The notes under the pieces were generated by a model. The model saw only the letters and a list, made by a program, of their open reading frames with translations, did no database searches and was not told the DNA's origin. Of a DNA stretch of 54,011 nucleotides, positions 23,336-31,760 are shown piece by piece. Origin of the DNA: Sphingobacteriales bacterium (GTDB lineage: Bacteria > Bacteroidota > Bacteroidia > Chitinophagales > CAIOSU01); NCBI GenBank assembly GCA_027486795.1, contig JAIXOI010000052.1, positions 1 to 54,011 of the forward strand. The letters run 5' to 3'. How positions within the stretch are numbered: the first letter of the stretch is position 1; each line of letters starts with the position of its first letter. The position numbers and the translations under genes were made by a program.

Positions 23336-24970
23336 TTATATATCAAAAAGTCCTTTTTGTTCCTTAGTGCTAATTTTTCTTTCTGCGCTTTTGAAGGTAG
23401 AGCGTAAACTTTCAGGATAACTTGGCCGAATACCGTGCATCAAATCTTCAATAGTAACTAATTGTACTTTAGGATAACGGGCACCAAACAAATCCTCTCG
23501 GAAATATCCTGCTTGCTTAAACTCTAATTCCATCCCTTTTGTAACATTTTCCGCAAAACAAACGAAAAAGCCCATGCTGGCACTTAAACTATTAATTGTA
23601 TTAACGAATGCCCTTGTCATATTGATGTTAACTTTTCCGCTTTTAGTTTCAATCAAAATGAACTCCTTTTTTTCGGGCATGTCGAAAGTTATGTAACCGT
23701 CATACCCGCCGTCACCTGATTTTTTAGTATTACATACACCACCCAATAGAACTTCAATTGCCCACTCCTGAAAACTATATCTGCCATCTTGTGTCTCCTC
23801 TGCCAACATTTTGGCGGAAGGTATGTCTTTTGGGAAGCCAAAGACCCTAATTTTTTGATACGCAGTTTCGCCATGAGCATCTCTAATGCGTTTTAAAATT
23901 AGCCTTATAGCTAAATGGGAAATATCAACACCCAACCACTTACGGTCGAGCTTTTGGGCCACACTTACAGTAGTTCCACAACCGCAGAAAAAATCCGCTA
24001 CCAAATCGCCGGGATTGCTGCTGGCAGTTATTATCCTTTCTAAAAGAGCCTCTGGCTTTTGAGTAGGATAACCTAAAGATTCTGAGCGAGAAGGTATTGG
24101 GATATCCGTCCAAATATTTGACATTTGTTTACCTTTTACAAGCCTTTCGCTTAGGTAGTACTTTTCCCTTATACTGTTTTTAGTAAAGTGTAGTCTTCCA
24201 TCTCTCTCCAAATCTCTCATCCTATCCTCATTAAACCTCCATCCTTTGGTAGGTGACTTCCATTCTTTTCCGTTAACATCAACATATGTATACTTTAAAT
24301 TTGGCCTATCGTCAGGATTAATAATTGGCTGAGTATTGTAAGGACCCCTTCCATCATTATCATCTAAGTTAAAAGTTGCCATATCTACTTCTGTTAATGC
24401 ATCCTTAACCAAGTTAAACATGTAATTATCTGATTTAGAATACCAGAATATGTTGTCAGCATTGCGTGGCAAATTCCTAAAAATGGGTTTACCGGCACTG
24501 GTTCTTTTCCAAATTATTTCATTACGATAATTTTTGTATCCAAAAACTATATCGCATATAATTTTTAAATAGTGGCTCATTGTATTATCACAATGCAAAT
24601 AAAAACTACCTGTATTTTTCAAAAGTTTATGCATGTAATGCACTCTTATAGCCATAGTAGTCAAATAAGCAACACCACTTTTTCCAAAACTGGGGATACT
24701 ATCTAAAGCTTGAATAAAATCGTAAAGGTTTTTATCCAATACTGCAAGTTCACGCTTCTCATCAATATAACTTATGTTACTCCATGTATCGGCAAAAGCT
24801 TGCTTTTGGGCATTGGCATCTTTAGTCAGTATGCTTTCAAAGAGCACATTATAGTTTCTTTTACTGTTAAAAGGAGGATCAATGTATATAAGATCAATGA
24901 ATGGTTCACTGTTCTTTTGTTGTAATTCTTTTAGTATGTCTAGGCAATCCCCAAAGTATAGCTCATTCAT
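23336..24970 (-). CDS. Adenine-N6 DNA methyltransferase fused to an Mrr-like nuclease domain
   Basis: The first about 370 of 544 residues form a beta-class N6-adenine methyltransferase. DPPF (motif IV, 31-34) comes first, a recognition region lies between about 150 and 310, and GYPTQKPEALLERII leads into motif I, DFFCGCGTT. The C-terminal part (about 390-480) carries WAIEVLLGGVCNTKKSGDGGYDGYI and, 15-20 residues later, EFILIETKSGKVN. This gives the D...ExK layout of an Mrr-type PD-(D/E)XK nuclease with the family's KxGDGGxDG turn. One polypeptide could thus modify and cut, or the nuclease could act on other methylation states. It stands alone, and its base composition is visibly richer in A+T than its neighbours, suggesting transfer. 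Confidence 0.85.
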   Translation of the reverse strand: MNELYFGDCLDILKELQQKNSEPFIDLIYIDPPFNSKRNYNVLFESILTKDANAQKQAFADTWSNISYIDEKRELAVLDKNLYDFIQALDSIPSFGKSGVAYLTTMAIRVHYMHKLLKNTGSFYLHCDNTMSHYLKIICDIVFGYKNYRNEIIWKRTSAGKPIFRNLPRNADNIFWYSKSDNYMFNLVKDALTEVDMATFNLDDNDGRGPYNTQPIINPDDRPNLKYTYVDVNGKEWKSPTKGWRFNEDRMRDLERDGRLHFTKNSIREKYYLSERLVKGKQMSNIWTDIPIPSRSESLGYPTQKPEALLERIITASSNPGDLVADFFCGCGTTVSVAQKLDRKWLGVDISHLAIRLILKRIRDAHGETAYQKIRVFGFPKDIPSAKMLAEETQDGRYSFQEWAIEVLLGGVCNTKKSGDGGYDGYITFDMPEKKEFILIETKSGKVNINMTRAFVNTINSLSASMGFFVCFAENVTKGMELEFKQAGYFREDLFGARYPKVQLVTIEDLMHGIRPSYPESLRSTFKSAERKISTKEQKGLFDI

Positions 24971-25079
24971 GCACTAAAATTATGGAATTATAATTTGCAA
25001 AAGCGCTCCATTAATAAATTTTAGAGATTTAATGGATTGGTTGTGATTTTTGCTTATATTAGTTATAAATAAGTCTGTA

Positions 25080-25976
25080 ATGAACCCGCAACCTATAACT
25101 GCACTACCCGAAATAAATAAACTGTGGAACTACAGCGACCCAGCTGGCACCGAATTGAAATTTAAGGAGCTGCTCCAGGTAGCTACCGAGCAGGGAGATG
25201 TATCGTACCAAGGAGAATTGCTTACCCAAATAGCCCGCACCTATAGCCTTCGAAAGATGTTTGACAAGGCCCACGAAACCTTAAACCAAGTGGAGCAAAT
25301 GCCACTGGAACAGTACCCGTTGATATCGGTGAGGTATTTACTAGAGCGAGGTCGGGCCTATAACAGCGCTAACGAAAAGTTTCGCGCCCGCGAATTATTC
25401 CTAAAGGCTTGGGATATGGCTAAGTTGGAGCAATTGGATTATTATGCTGTTGATGCGGCGCATATGTTGGCCATAGCTGAACACAACCCTACCGTGCAGC
25501 TACAATGGAACGAGGCCGCTATACGCTATGCTGAAACGGCTGAAGACCCCGCAGCTATGCAGTGGCTAGGTAGCCTGTATAACAACACGGGCTGGAGCCA
25601 CCACGACCAAGGTAACTTTGAAAAGGCCTTAAAAGTGTTCGAGAAAGCGTTGGTTTTCCGTACCGTGCACAACCACCCTATCAATACCATATTGATAGCT
25701 AAATGGTGCGTAGCTCGCGCTCAGCGTGCAGTGGGTAATATTGACGAGGCCTTGCGCTTGCAACAAAACCTAAAAGCCGAATACGAAAAGCGCGAACTAA
25801 ACAGCGATGGCTATGTATTTGAGGAATTGGCCTTATTATACGACGCAAAGGGCGATAAAGCCGCTGCCGCCGCCGCAGCTAAAACCGCTTACAATCTGCT
25901 ATCAAACGACAACTACTTTAAAGAAAACGAAACGGCTAGGTTTGGTAAGCTGAAGTTGCTGGCGGGTGTATGGTAA
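25080..25976 (+). CDS. TPR-repeat protein
   Basis: The 298-residue protein is made of tetratricopeptide-like helical pairs, clearest in LGSLYNNTGWSHHDQGNFEKALKVFEKAL (about 170-200, a full TPR consensus with W-x-x-x-G-x-x-x-x-x-A), in EALRLQQNLKAEYEKR and in LLYDAKGDKAAAAAAA. It lacks a signal peptide and is probably a cytoplasmic scaffold. The ATG at 25080 is chosen; a TTG at 25050 in frame would add ten residues with no conserved look. No partner is indicated by the neighbours. Confidence 0.8.
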   Translation: MNPQPITALPEINKLWNYSDPAGTELKFKELLQVATEQGDVSYQGELLTQIARTYSLRKMFDKAHETLNQVEQMPLEQYPLISVRYLLERGRAYNSANEKFRARELFLKAWDMAKLEQLDYYAVDAAHMLAIAEHNPTVQLQWNEAAIRYAETAEDPAAMQWLGSLYNNTGWSHHDQGNFEKALKVFEKALVFRTVHNHPINTILIAKWCVARAQRAVGNIDEALRLQQNLKAEYEKRELNSDGYVFEELALLYDAKGDKAAAAAAAKTAYNLLSNDNYFKENETARFGKLKLLAGVW

Positions 25977-26034
25977 TGAAGAAACTGAAAAGTTTAAAGT
26001 TTTTAAACAACTTCTAAGGAGCTGTAAGGTGGTC

Positions 26035-26072
26035 TTAAGGGTGGTTGTAAATATTTGACAGACCACTCTTAA
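26035..26072. terminator. Hairpin between converging TPR and hutH genes
   Basis: TTAAGGGTGGT at 26035-26045 pairs with ACCACTCTTAA at 26062-26072 (11 bp, one wobble, 16-base loop). It lies between two converging stops, 5 bases from the hutH end. The lack of a T run lowers confidence in a termination role. Confidence 0.5.
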
Positions 26073-26076
26073 TCTG

Positions 26077-27561
26077 CTAAACTTTCCTCAAAAACCCCAG
26101 CGTAGCTTCCATATCCTTGTACAATTCTCTATCCTGGTCATTGAAGGTAATAATGGCGCGGTAGTTGGTGTGCAGTTTTTCGATTCGGGGGCTGCTGGTA
26201 AGCGGCTTCCGGAAATCGAGGGCCTGCATGGCTGTGAGCAGTTCAATGGCAAGGATGCGCTCTAGGTTTTCGGCTACGTGCAGAGCTTGTACAGCGGCAT
26301 TGGCTCCCATGCTCACGTGATCTTCTTGCCCAGCACTGCTGGGTATGCTATCCACCGAAGCTGGGCTGCACAATTGTTTGTTGCGGCTTACCAACGATGC
26401 CGCGGTATACTGCGGTATCATCAAGCCGGAGTTTAAACCTTCCGAAGCAGCCAAATAGCGGGGTAAATCGCGGTGCCCGGTAATAAGCTGATAAGTGCGC
26501 CTTTCGGATATGGAGCCGTATTCTGACAGTGCTAGTTTCAAATAATCCAAAGCAAGCGCTAATGGCTGCCCGTGGAAATTGCCGCCCGACAGTATCTCAT
26601 CCTCTTCAGGGAAAATCAATGGGTTATCGGTAACGGAGTTGATTTCTGTTTCGAATACTTGGGTAACGTGTTGCACCACATCCCAACTGGCACCATGTAC
26701 CTGCGGTATGCAACGGAATGAGTAGGGGTCTTGCACGTAAGGTTTGCTGGCTTCGGCAATGGCGCTGCCCGCCCGCCATTCGCAAATGTTTTGTGCTACG
26801 GTTTTTTGTCCTCTAAACGGGCGAACCTGATGCACCAGAGCATTAAAAGGCTCGGTTTTGGCATCGAAAGCATCCAAAGCCACCGCACTTATCATATCGG
26901 CTTGCCCGGCCAAACGGTGCGCCAATAGCAAGGTATGCACACCATAGGCGGCCATAAACTGGGTACCGTTTAATAGCGCCAAGCCTTCTTTGGCCTTCAG
27001 CGTAAGCGGCTCCAAACCTTCGGCCTGCAGCGCTTGCAACGATGGAACGGTTTCGCCTTTATAATACACTTCGCCTTTCCCGATAAGGGTAAGGCTCATG
27101 TGCGCCAGTGGGGCCAAATCGCCGGAAGCGCCCAGCGAACCTTGCTCGTAAATTACAGGGATAATATTGCGGTTGTATAACTCCAGCAAGCGCTGCACTA
27201 ACGCTACCCGCACTCCCGAATGCCCCAGCCCCAAGGCATGTGCCTTGAGCAGCAGCATGAGCTTGATGATGGGTTTCGGCACTAATTCACCTATGCCGCA
27301 TGAGTGGCTCAGCACTAGGTTTTCTTGTAGTTGTTCTATCTGGGTTTTATCAATCGCCACATCGCAGAGGCTACCAAAACCCGTATTGATTCCATAGTAA
27401 AGGTCGTTGGTATCGTTTAGTTTACGCTCCAAGTATTCACGGCAGCGCTGTATGCGCTGCTGGGCCTCGGTTGCCAGTTCCAATTGGTGCTGACCCGACA
27501 ACAACGTTTTCAGTTGTTGTGCACTCAGTGGCCCTGCCCCGATATGGAAAGTGATGCTCAT
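26077..27561 (-). CDS. hutH: Histidine ammonia-lyase
   Basis: HutH converts histidine to urocanate and ammonia, the first step of histidine breakdown. The 494 residues contain YGINTGFGSL, the Ala-Ser-Gly that cyclises to the MIO cofactor in QGSLGASGDLAPLAHMSL, LLNGTQFMAAY, VQDPYSFRCIPQVHGA (YSxRCxPQVxG, family signature) and TDNPLIF with GGNFHGQPLA. The start overlaps the hisS stop as ATGA (27558-27561), so expression is coupled to histidyl-tRNA synthetase. hutU, hutI and hutG are not in the window. Confidence 0.95.
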   Translation of the reverse strand: MSITFHIGAGPLSAQQLKTLLSGQHQLELATEAQQRIQRCREYLERKLNDTNDLYYGINTGFGSLCDVAIDKTQIEQLQENLVLSHSCGIGELVPKPIIKLMLLLKAHALGLGHSGVRVALVQRLLELYNRNIIPVIYEQGSLGASGDLAPLAHMSLTLIGKGEVYYKGETVPSLQALQAEGLEPLTLKAKEGLALLNGTQFMAAYGVHTLLLAHRLAGQADMISAVALDAFDAKTEPFNALVHQVRPFRGQKTVAQNICEWRAGSAIAEASKPYVQDPYSFRCIPQVHGASWDVVQHVTQVFETEINSVTDNPLIFPEEDEILSGGNFHGQPLALALDYLKLALSEYGSISERRTYQLITGHRDLPRYLAASEGLNSGLMIPQYTAASLVSRNKQLCSPASVDSIPSSAGQEDHVSMGANAAVQALHVAENLERILAIELLTAMQALDFRKPLTSSPRIEKLHTNYRAIITFNDQDRELYKDMEATLGFLRKV

Positions 27562-28922
27562 GCTTGATGCAGCAAAGTAATCAATTGTTCAATCACCAAC
27601 TCGTTTTGCTCGCCGGTAAGCATGTTTTTCACCGTTATCTTCTCACGTTTCAACTCTTCTTCGCCCACAAACACTACAAAGTGTACATTTTTGGCGTTGG
27701 CATATTTCATTTGCTTGGCCATTTTATCGTCACTAGGGAAAAGCTCGGCACTGATACCTGCTTTGCGGAGTTTTTGCAAATAGCCCAAAGCAACTCGTTC
27801 ATGTTCTCCACCAAAGTTGATAAACAGCGCCATTGTGCCGCGCGCAACGGTATTCGGAAAAAGTCCCAATTCCTCCATTACATCATAAATACGCTCTGCA
27901 CCAAAGCTCACACCCACACCCGATACACCGTTCAGGCCAAACATGCCCGTAAGGTTATCATATCTGCCACCGCCACCAATGCTACCCATCTCTGCAGCAT
28001 TGGCTTTTACTTCAAAAATAGTGCCCGTGTAGTAATTGAGACCACGCGCCAAGGTTAGGTCAAACTCAACGTTAGCGCCATAAAGCTTGGCCATATCCAA
28101 GTAGTTCAGTACCGTTTCCATTTCGGCAACACCTTGCAACCCAATTGCTGAGTTTTTGAGGTGCTCTTTTATTTTGGCTAGCTTTTCGCGGTTTTCCATG
28201 CCATCCGTTTCAATCAAAAAGTCGAGCACGCTCGGGTTAATACCGCGGGTAATCAATTCTTTAGTAACGCCTTCGGCACCAATTTTATCCAACTTATCAA
28301 TGGCTACGGTCAAGTGGATGAGCTGGTCGCTTACGCCCGACATTTCGGCTAGGCCCGCCAATAGCTTGCGGTTGTTGAGTTTAATGGTAACGGCAACACC
28401 TAGTTTATGAAACACCTCATCATATATCTGCACTAGTTCGGCTTCGTTTAGCAAGCTATTGCTGCCCACCACGTCTACATCGCATTGGTAAAACTCGCGG
28501 TAGCGGCCTTTTTGGGGTCTATCGGCACGCCACACCGGTTGTATTTGGTAGCGCTTAAATGGGAACGAAATCTCGTTTTGGTTCATTACCACGTAGCGTG
28601 CAAATGGTATGGTCAAATCATAGCGCAAACCCTTGCTAGCTATGGCAAACGACAACTTTTTGGCATCTTTGCTCTCGTAAACATCGGGCTTTACGTCTTT
28701 CAAAAAGTCGCCACTATCTAGCACCTTAAACAACAGTTGGTCGCCCTCTTCGCCGTATTTTCCGGTCAGGGTTTCCAGGTTTTCCATGGTAGGCGTTTCC
28801 AGCGGCTGGTAGCCATACTTCTCAAACACACTGCGAATGGTACCGAATATATAGTTGCGTTTATACACCTCCTTCGGTCCGAAATCGCGGGTGCCTTTGG
28901 GTATGGTGGGTTTAATTTTCAT
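27558..28922 (-). CDS. hisS: Histidyl-tRNA synthetase
   Basis: HisS charges tRNA-His. The 454 residues hold class II motif 1 around KPTIPKGTRDFGPKEV and RSVFEKYGYQPLETPTMEN, motif 2 in RYQIQPVWRADRPQKGRYREFYQCDVDVVG, the histidine-specific LARGLNYYTGTIFEV, SIGGGGRYDNL and motif 3 in GVGVSFGAERIYDVM, then an anticodon-binding C-terminus. It is the first gene of a two-gene unit with hutH. A perfect TATCTTTG -7 element (minus, 29017-29024) predicts a leader of roughly 85-90 bases that ends in a tandem 14-bp repeat next to the ATG. Confidence 0.96.
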   Translation of the reverse strand: MKIKPTIPKGTRDFGPKEVYKRNYIFGTIRSVFEKYGYQPLETPTMENLETLTGKYGEEGDQLLFKVLDSGDFLKDVKPDVYESKDAKKLSFAIASKGLRYDLTIPFARYVVMNQNEISFPFKRYQIQPVWRADRPQKGRYREFYQCDVDVVGSNSLLNEAELVQIYDEVFHKLGVAVTIKLNNRKLLAGLAEMSGVSDQLIHLTVAIDKLDKIGAEGVTKELITRGINPSVLDFLIETDGMENREKLAKIKEHLKNSAIGLQGVAEMETVLNYLDMAKLYGANVEFDLTLARGLNYYTGTIFEVKANAAEMGSIGGGGRYDNLTGMFGLNGVSGVGVSFGAERIYDVMEELGLFPNTVARGTMALFINFGGEHERVALGYLQKLRKAGISAELFPSDDKMAKQMKYANAKNVHFVVFVGEEELKREKITVKNMLTGEQNELVIEQLITLLHQA

Positions 28923-28950
28923 TTACGATGTACGATTTACGATGTACGAT
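28923..28950. repeat. Tandem 14-bp repeat abutting the hisS start codon
   Basis: TTACGATGTACGAT occurs twice head to tail with no mismatch, beginning one base beyond the hisS ATG (28920-28922). A related TTACGA-rich leader precedes typA (42681-42714). It would occupy the ribosome-binding part of the hisS leader. Confidence 0.8.
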
Positions 28951-29016
28951 AGGATTGGAAAGTGGCTGTTTTGATAAAATCTTCGCCACCAGTGTCATCC
29001 ACATTTATCTGCGGCT

Positions 29017-29024
29017 CAAAGATA
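29017..29024 (-). promoter_or_regulatory. hisS-hutH -7 promoter element (TATCTTTG)
   Basis: CAAAGATA on the plus strand gives a perfect TAnnTTTG on the minus strand, 94 bases from the hisS ATG. It is the best promoter candidate for the hisS-hutH unit. Confidence 0.5.
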
Positions 29025-29071
29025 GTAGGTTTTTGTGTGAAGGGGTTTACCCTTAATTTGAAAACAACCCG

Positions 29072-30013
29072 CTATGCCCGATTTGGCTTCCGATACTCGT
29101 CCAGCCAGGCAAATTTGGTATCGATGATGTGTTGTTTCTGCAGGCGGATGTGTTGCAGAAAAAGCTCGGCAATGGGCGAGAACTTTTTCTCTTCCAGCCA
29201 AACTAATTGCCAGTGCGACAATATTGGAAATCCTTTAGCAGGAATTATCTTTAAGCTGCCATTGTCCAATTCATTCTGCATACCAACCAATGGCATAATG
29301 GAATATCCTAAGTCTGCCAATACCGCTTGTTTCACCGCTTCGTTGCTAGTTAGTTCCATCTTTTTCCTTATCGGCAATTGATATTGGGCAATAAACTTTT
29401 CCATCACAGTTCGTGTGCCAGAACCCATTTCGCGATATATGAGCGGCATGTTTTCGAGCATATGGTTAAACGTATTTTTGGCCTTGTTAGACCCCTCGGT
29501 ATTGGCAACTACAAACAGCTCATTAGGCATCAGCGGCTCCGAAGATAACTTTAGGTTTTCGGGCAAAACCGAAACCAACGAAAAATCTACGTCATTGGCA
29601 TAAAGGCTCTCAATAACTTTAGTTTTGTTGGTTACATCCATTAGCAACTCAATGCCTGGGTGCAGTTTCAAAAAATCTGCTAAAAAGTACGGCATCACAT
29701 ACTTCCCGGTCGACACCACCGAAATTTTCAAGCGTCCGCTTAAAAGTCCCTTGTGAGCTTGGGTCTTAAAGTCCATGGCATACACTTCGTTCAAAATTTT
29801 CTCGGCTGCTTTAGCTATTTCTTTCCCAAAATCGGTGATAAAAATCTTCCTACCCACCACCTCGGTTAGCGGCACATCAAACTGCCCTTGCAGGTTTTTA
29901 AGTTGAATGGAGACTGCTGGCTGGCTAAGATGCAAAGCCTCCGCAGCCTTTGATACGCTTTGCTTTTCGGCAATGGTCATAAATATTTGCAGCTGCCTAA
30001 TGGTATAATTCAT
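29072..30013 (-). CDS. LysR-family transcriptional regulator
   Basis: The 313-residue regulator has the LysR winged-helix start (YTIRQLQIFMTIAEKQSVSKAAEALHLSQPAVS) and a two-lobed substrate-binding domain (about 95-300) with LKISVVSTGKYVMPYFL, IELLMDVTNKTKVIESL and LIYREMGSGTRTVMEKF. The last resembles the REPGSGTR segment of the CbbR/CysB-like branch. It is divergent from the isocitrate dehydrogenase gene, with a T-N11-A palindrome and a second inverted repeat in the 91-base gap, so dehydrogenase control and self-control are the obvious roles. The ligand is unknown. Confidence 0.9.
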   Translation of the reverse strand: MNYTIRQLQIFMTIAEKQSVSKAAEALHLSQPAVSIQLKNLQGQFDVPLTEVVGRKIFITDFGKEIAKAAEKILNEVYAMDFKTQAHKGLLSGRLKISVVSTGKYVMPYFLADFLKLHPGIELLMDVTNKTKVIESLYANDVDFSLVSVLPENLKLSSEPLMPNELFVVANTEGSNKAKNTFNHMLENMPLIYREMGSGTRTVMEKFIAQYQLPIRKKMELTSNEAVKQAVLADLGYSIMPLVGMQNELDNGSLKIIPAKGFPILSHWQLVWLEEKKFSPIAELFLQHIRLQKQHIIDTKFAWLDEYRKPNRA

Positions 30014-30028
30014 AAATTATCGTTATGG

Positions 30029-30041
30029 TTTACATAGTAAA
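30029..30041. promoter_or_regulatory. LysR-type T-N11-A palindrome
   Basis: TTTAC-ATA-GTAAA is a perfect dyad with the T-N11-A form recognised by LysR proteins. It lies 15 bases upstream of the lysR start and 63 bases before the dehydrogenase start, inside the divergent promoter region. Confidence 0.6.
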
Positions 30042-30060
30042 GATAAATGTTTAGTTATGA

Positions 30061-30092
30061 TTTTTAGTATCAACTTTGCACCATACTAAAAA
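30061..30092. promoter_or_regulatory. 10-bp inverted repeat upstream of isocitrate dehydrogenase
   Basis: TTTTTAGTAT at 30061-30070 and ATACTAAAAA at 30083-30092 are exact reverse complements with a 12-base spacer. The spacer includes CAACTTTG, one base from a -7 element. It may be a second regulator site overlapping the promoter, or a weak AU-rich RNA stem in the leader. Confidence 0.55.
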
Positions 30093-30104
30093 CACTAAGA
30101 GCGG

Positions 30105-31544
30105 ATTAAAAAAATTACGGTAGCGAAAGGAGATGGCATTGGACCAGAAATTATGGATGCTACGCTTCGCATTATTTTGGCAGCAGGAGCGCAAATCGAG
30201 GTTGAGGAAATTGAAGTAGGCGAAAAAGTATACTTAGCAGGTAACACCGCAGGCATTGCTAAAGAAAGTTGGGAGGTAATAAGGCGCAACAAAGTATTCT
30301 TAAAGGCACCAATTACCACTCCACAAGGTGGGGGCTATAAGAGCCTAAACGTTACTACCCGAAAATTCTTAGGTCTGTATAGCAACGTAAGGCCATGTGC
30401 TAGTTTACACCCTTTTATTAAAACGAAGCATCCTATTATGGATATCGTTATCATCAGGGAAAACGAAGAGGACCTATATGCTGGCATTGAGCACCAGCAA
30501 ACCGACGAGGTAGTGCAGTGCCTAAAACTGATAAGCCGCCCGGGATGCGAGAAAATTGTACGCTATGCGTTTGAATATGCCAAGCAATATGGCCGCAAAA
30601 AGGTGACCTGTTTTACCAAAGACAATATTATGAAACAAACCGATGGGCTGTTTCATAAGGTGTTTGACGAGATTGCTGCCGAATACCCTGGAATAGAAAA
30701 CGAGCATTGGATAATTGATATAGGTGCGGCAAAAATGGCCGATACTCCAGAATTATTTGATGTAATAGTGATGCCTAACCTATATGGCGATGTATTGTCT
30801 GATGTAGCTGCGCAAATAACTGGTTCAGTTGGGCTAGCGGGCTCAGCAAATATTGGCGAAGAGTGTGCCATGTTTGAAGCCATCCACGGTTCGGCACCAA
30901 GAAGAGCCGGACAAAATTTGGCCAACCCATCAGGGTTGTTGCAAGGTGCCATATTAATGCTAAACCACTTGGGCGAAACCGCAGCAGCAGAGAAGGTGCA
31001 AAACGCTTGGCTAAAAACCATTGAAGAGGGTACACACACCTACGACATTTTTAAAGAAGGCACTAGCAAACGTAAGGTTGGCACCAAAGAGTTTGCCGAT
31101 GCGGTAATAGAAAATTTAGGTCAAACTCCTACCATATTGAGCCCCGTGAACTATGCCCAAGGGGGTGCTCTTGTGTTGCCGAAGTATGTGCGCAGAACCC
31201 CAGCTAAAAAAGAGTTGGTGGGCGTAGATGTGTTTATAGACCTTGATAGCAAAAACCCGGATAAGGTAGCCAGTTTGATACAAAAAATAGAAGAAGATTG
31301 TGCAGTTACTTTAACCATGATAACCAACCGTGGCATTAAAGTATGGCCTGAGGGGTTTGAAGAAACCTTTTGCACCGACCACTGGCGTTGCCGGTTTAAG
31401 CCCGTTGCTGGCTCAAAGATGACCAAAAGCTTGATAGCACAAGTGCTGCTCAGTGCCGATGCCTTGAAAATAGATACAATTAAAACTGAGAATCTATATG
31501 AGTTTGACGGTATAGCCGGCTACTCGCTTGGCCAAGGCCAATAA
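30105..31544 (+). CDS. Isocitrate dehydrogenase, ATT start
   Basis: This TCA-cycle enzyme oxidises isocitrate to 2-oxoglutarate. From codon 30105 it has 479 residues: KKITVAKGDGIGPEIMDATL, LNVTTRKFLGLYSNVRPC (substrate Ser/Arg region), IIRENEEDLYAGIEHQ, a lysine-tyrosine region KVTCFTKDNIM, IVMPNLYGDVLSDVAAQ (metal Asp) and IHGSAPRRAGQNLANPSG. A C-terminal extension of about 130 residues resembles the long Thermus/Rickettsia-type enzymes. The frame is closed by TAA at 30096-30098; between it and the first ATG (30153) there is no ATG, GTG or TTG. Starting at 30153 would delete GDGIGPEI. ATT at 30105 is the best initiation codon. Whether NAD or NADP is used was not decided. Confidence 0.88.
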   Translation: MKKITVAKGDGIGPEIMDATLRIILAAGAQIEVEEIEVGEKVYLAGNTAGIAKESWEVIRRNKVFLKAPITTPQGGGYKSLNVTTRKFLGLYSNVRPCASLHPFIKTKHPIMDIVIIRENEEDLYAGIEHQQTDEVVQCLKLISRPGCEKIVRYAFEYAKQYGRKKVTCFTKDNIMKQTDGLFHKVFDEIAAEYPGIENEHWIIDIGAAKMADTPELFDVIVMPNLYGDVLSDVAAQITGSVGLAGSANIGEECAMFEAIHGSAPRRAGQNLANPSGLLQGAILMLNHLGETAAAEKVQNAWLKTIEEGTHTYDIFKEGTSKRKVGTKEFADAVIENLGQTPTILSPVNYAQGGALVLPKYVRRTPAKKELVGVDVFIDLDSKNPDKVASLIQKIEEDCAVTLTMITNRGIKVWPEGFEETFCTDHWRCRFKPVAGSKMTKSLIAQVLLSADALKIDTIKTENLYEFDGIAGYSLGQGQ

Positions 31545-31645
31545 TGATAATACTGGCCTCGTGCACCCAAGCCCTTTGTGTCCGCTCAGGACGAAGGTTT
31601 CGTGGCCAGTACCCGCCTTTTCCTGGTACCCCTCACTTGCTTCTT

Positions 31646-31675
31646 AGCCCTTCAGGAGCAGGTGGGGGCTTTTTG
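31646..31675 (+). terminator. Possible terminator after isocitrate dehydrogenase
   Basis: AGCCC at 31646-31650 can pair with GGGCT at 31666-31670, followed by TTTTTG. The stem is only 5 bp with a 15-base loop, so this is tentative. It lies in the 216-base gap before the large T9SS protein. Confidence 0.35.
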
Positions 31676-31760
31676 TATTGGTTTGGTAAGGAGTTAATTG
31701 GTGCCAACTACTTTTTAACCGTCCTATTTTTCGTTAATTTGTAACCACAAAACACAACCG

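Noticed and set aside
31544-31744. 66-codon frame after isocitrate dehydrogenase
   Set aside because: It starts on the last base of the dehydrogenase stop, has no conserved look, and runs through a possible terminator.
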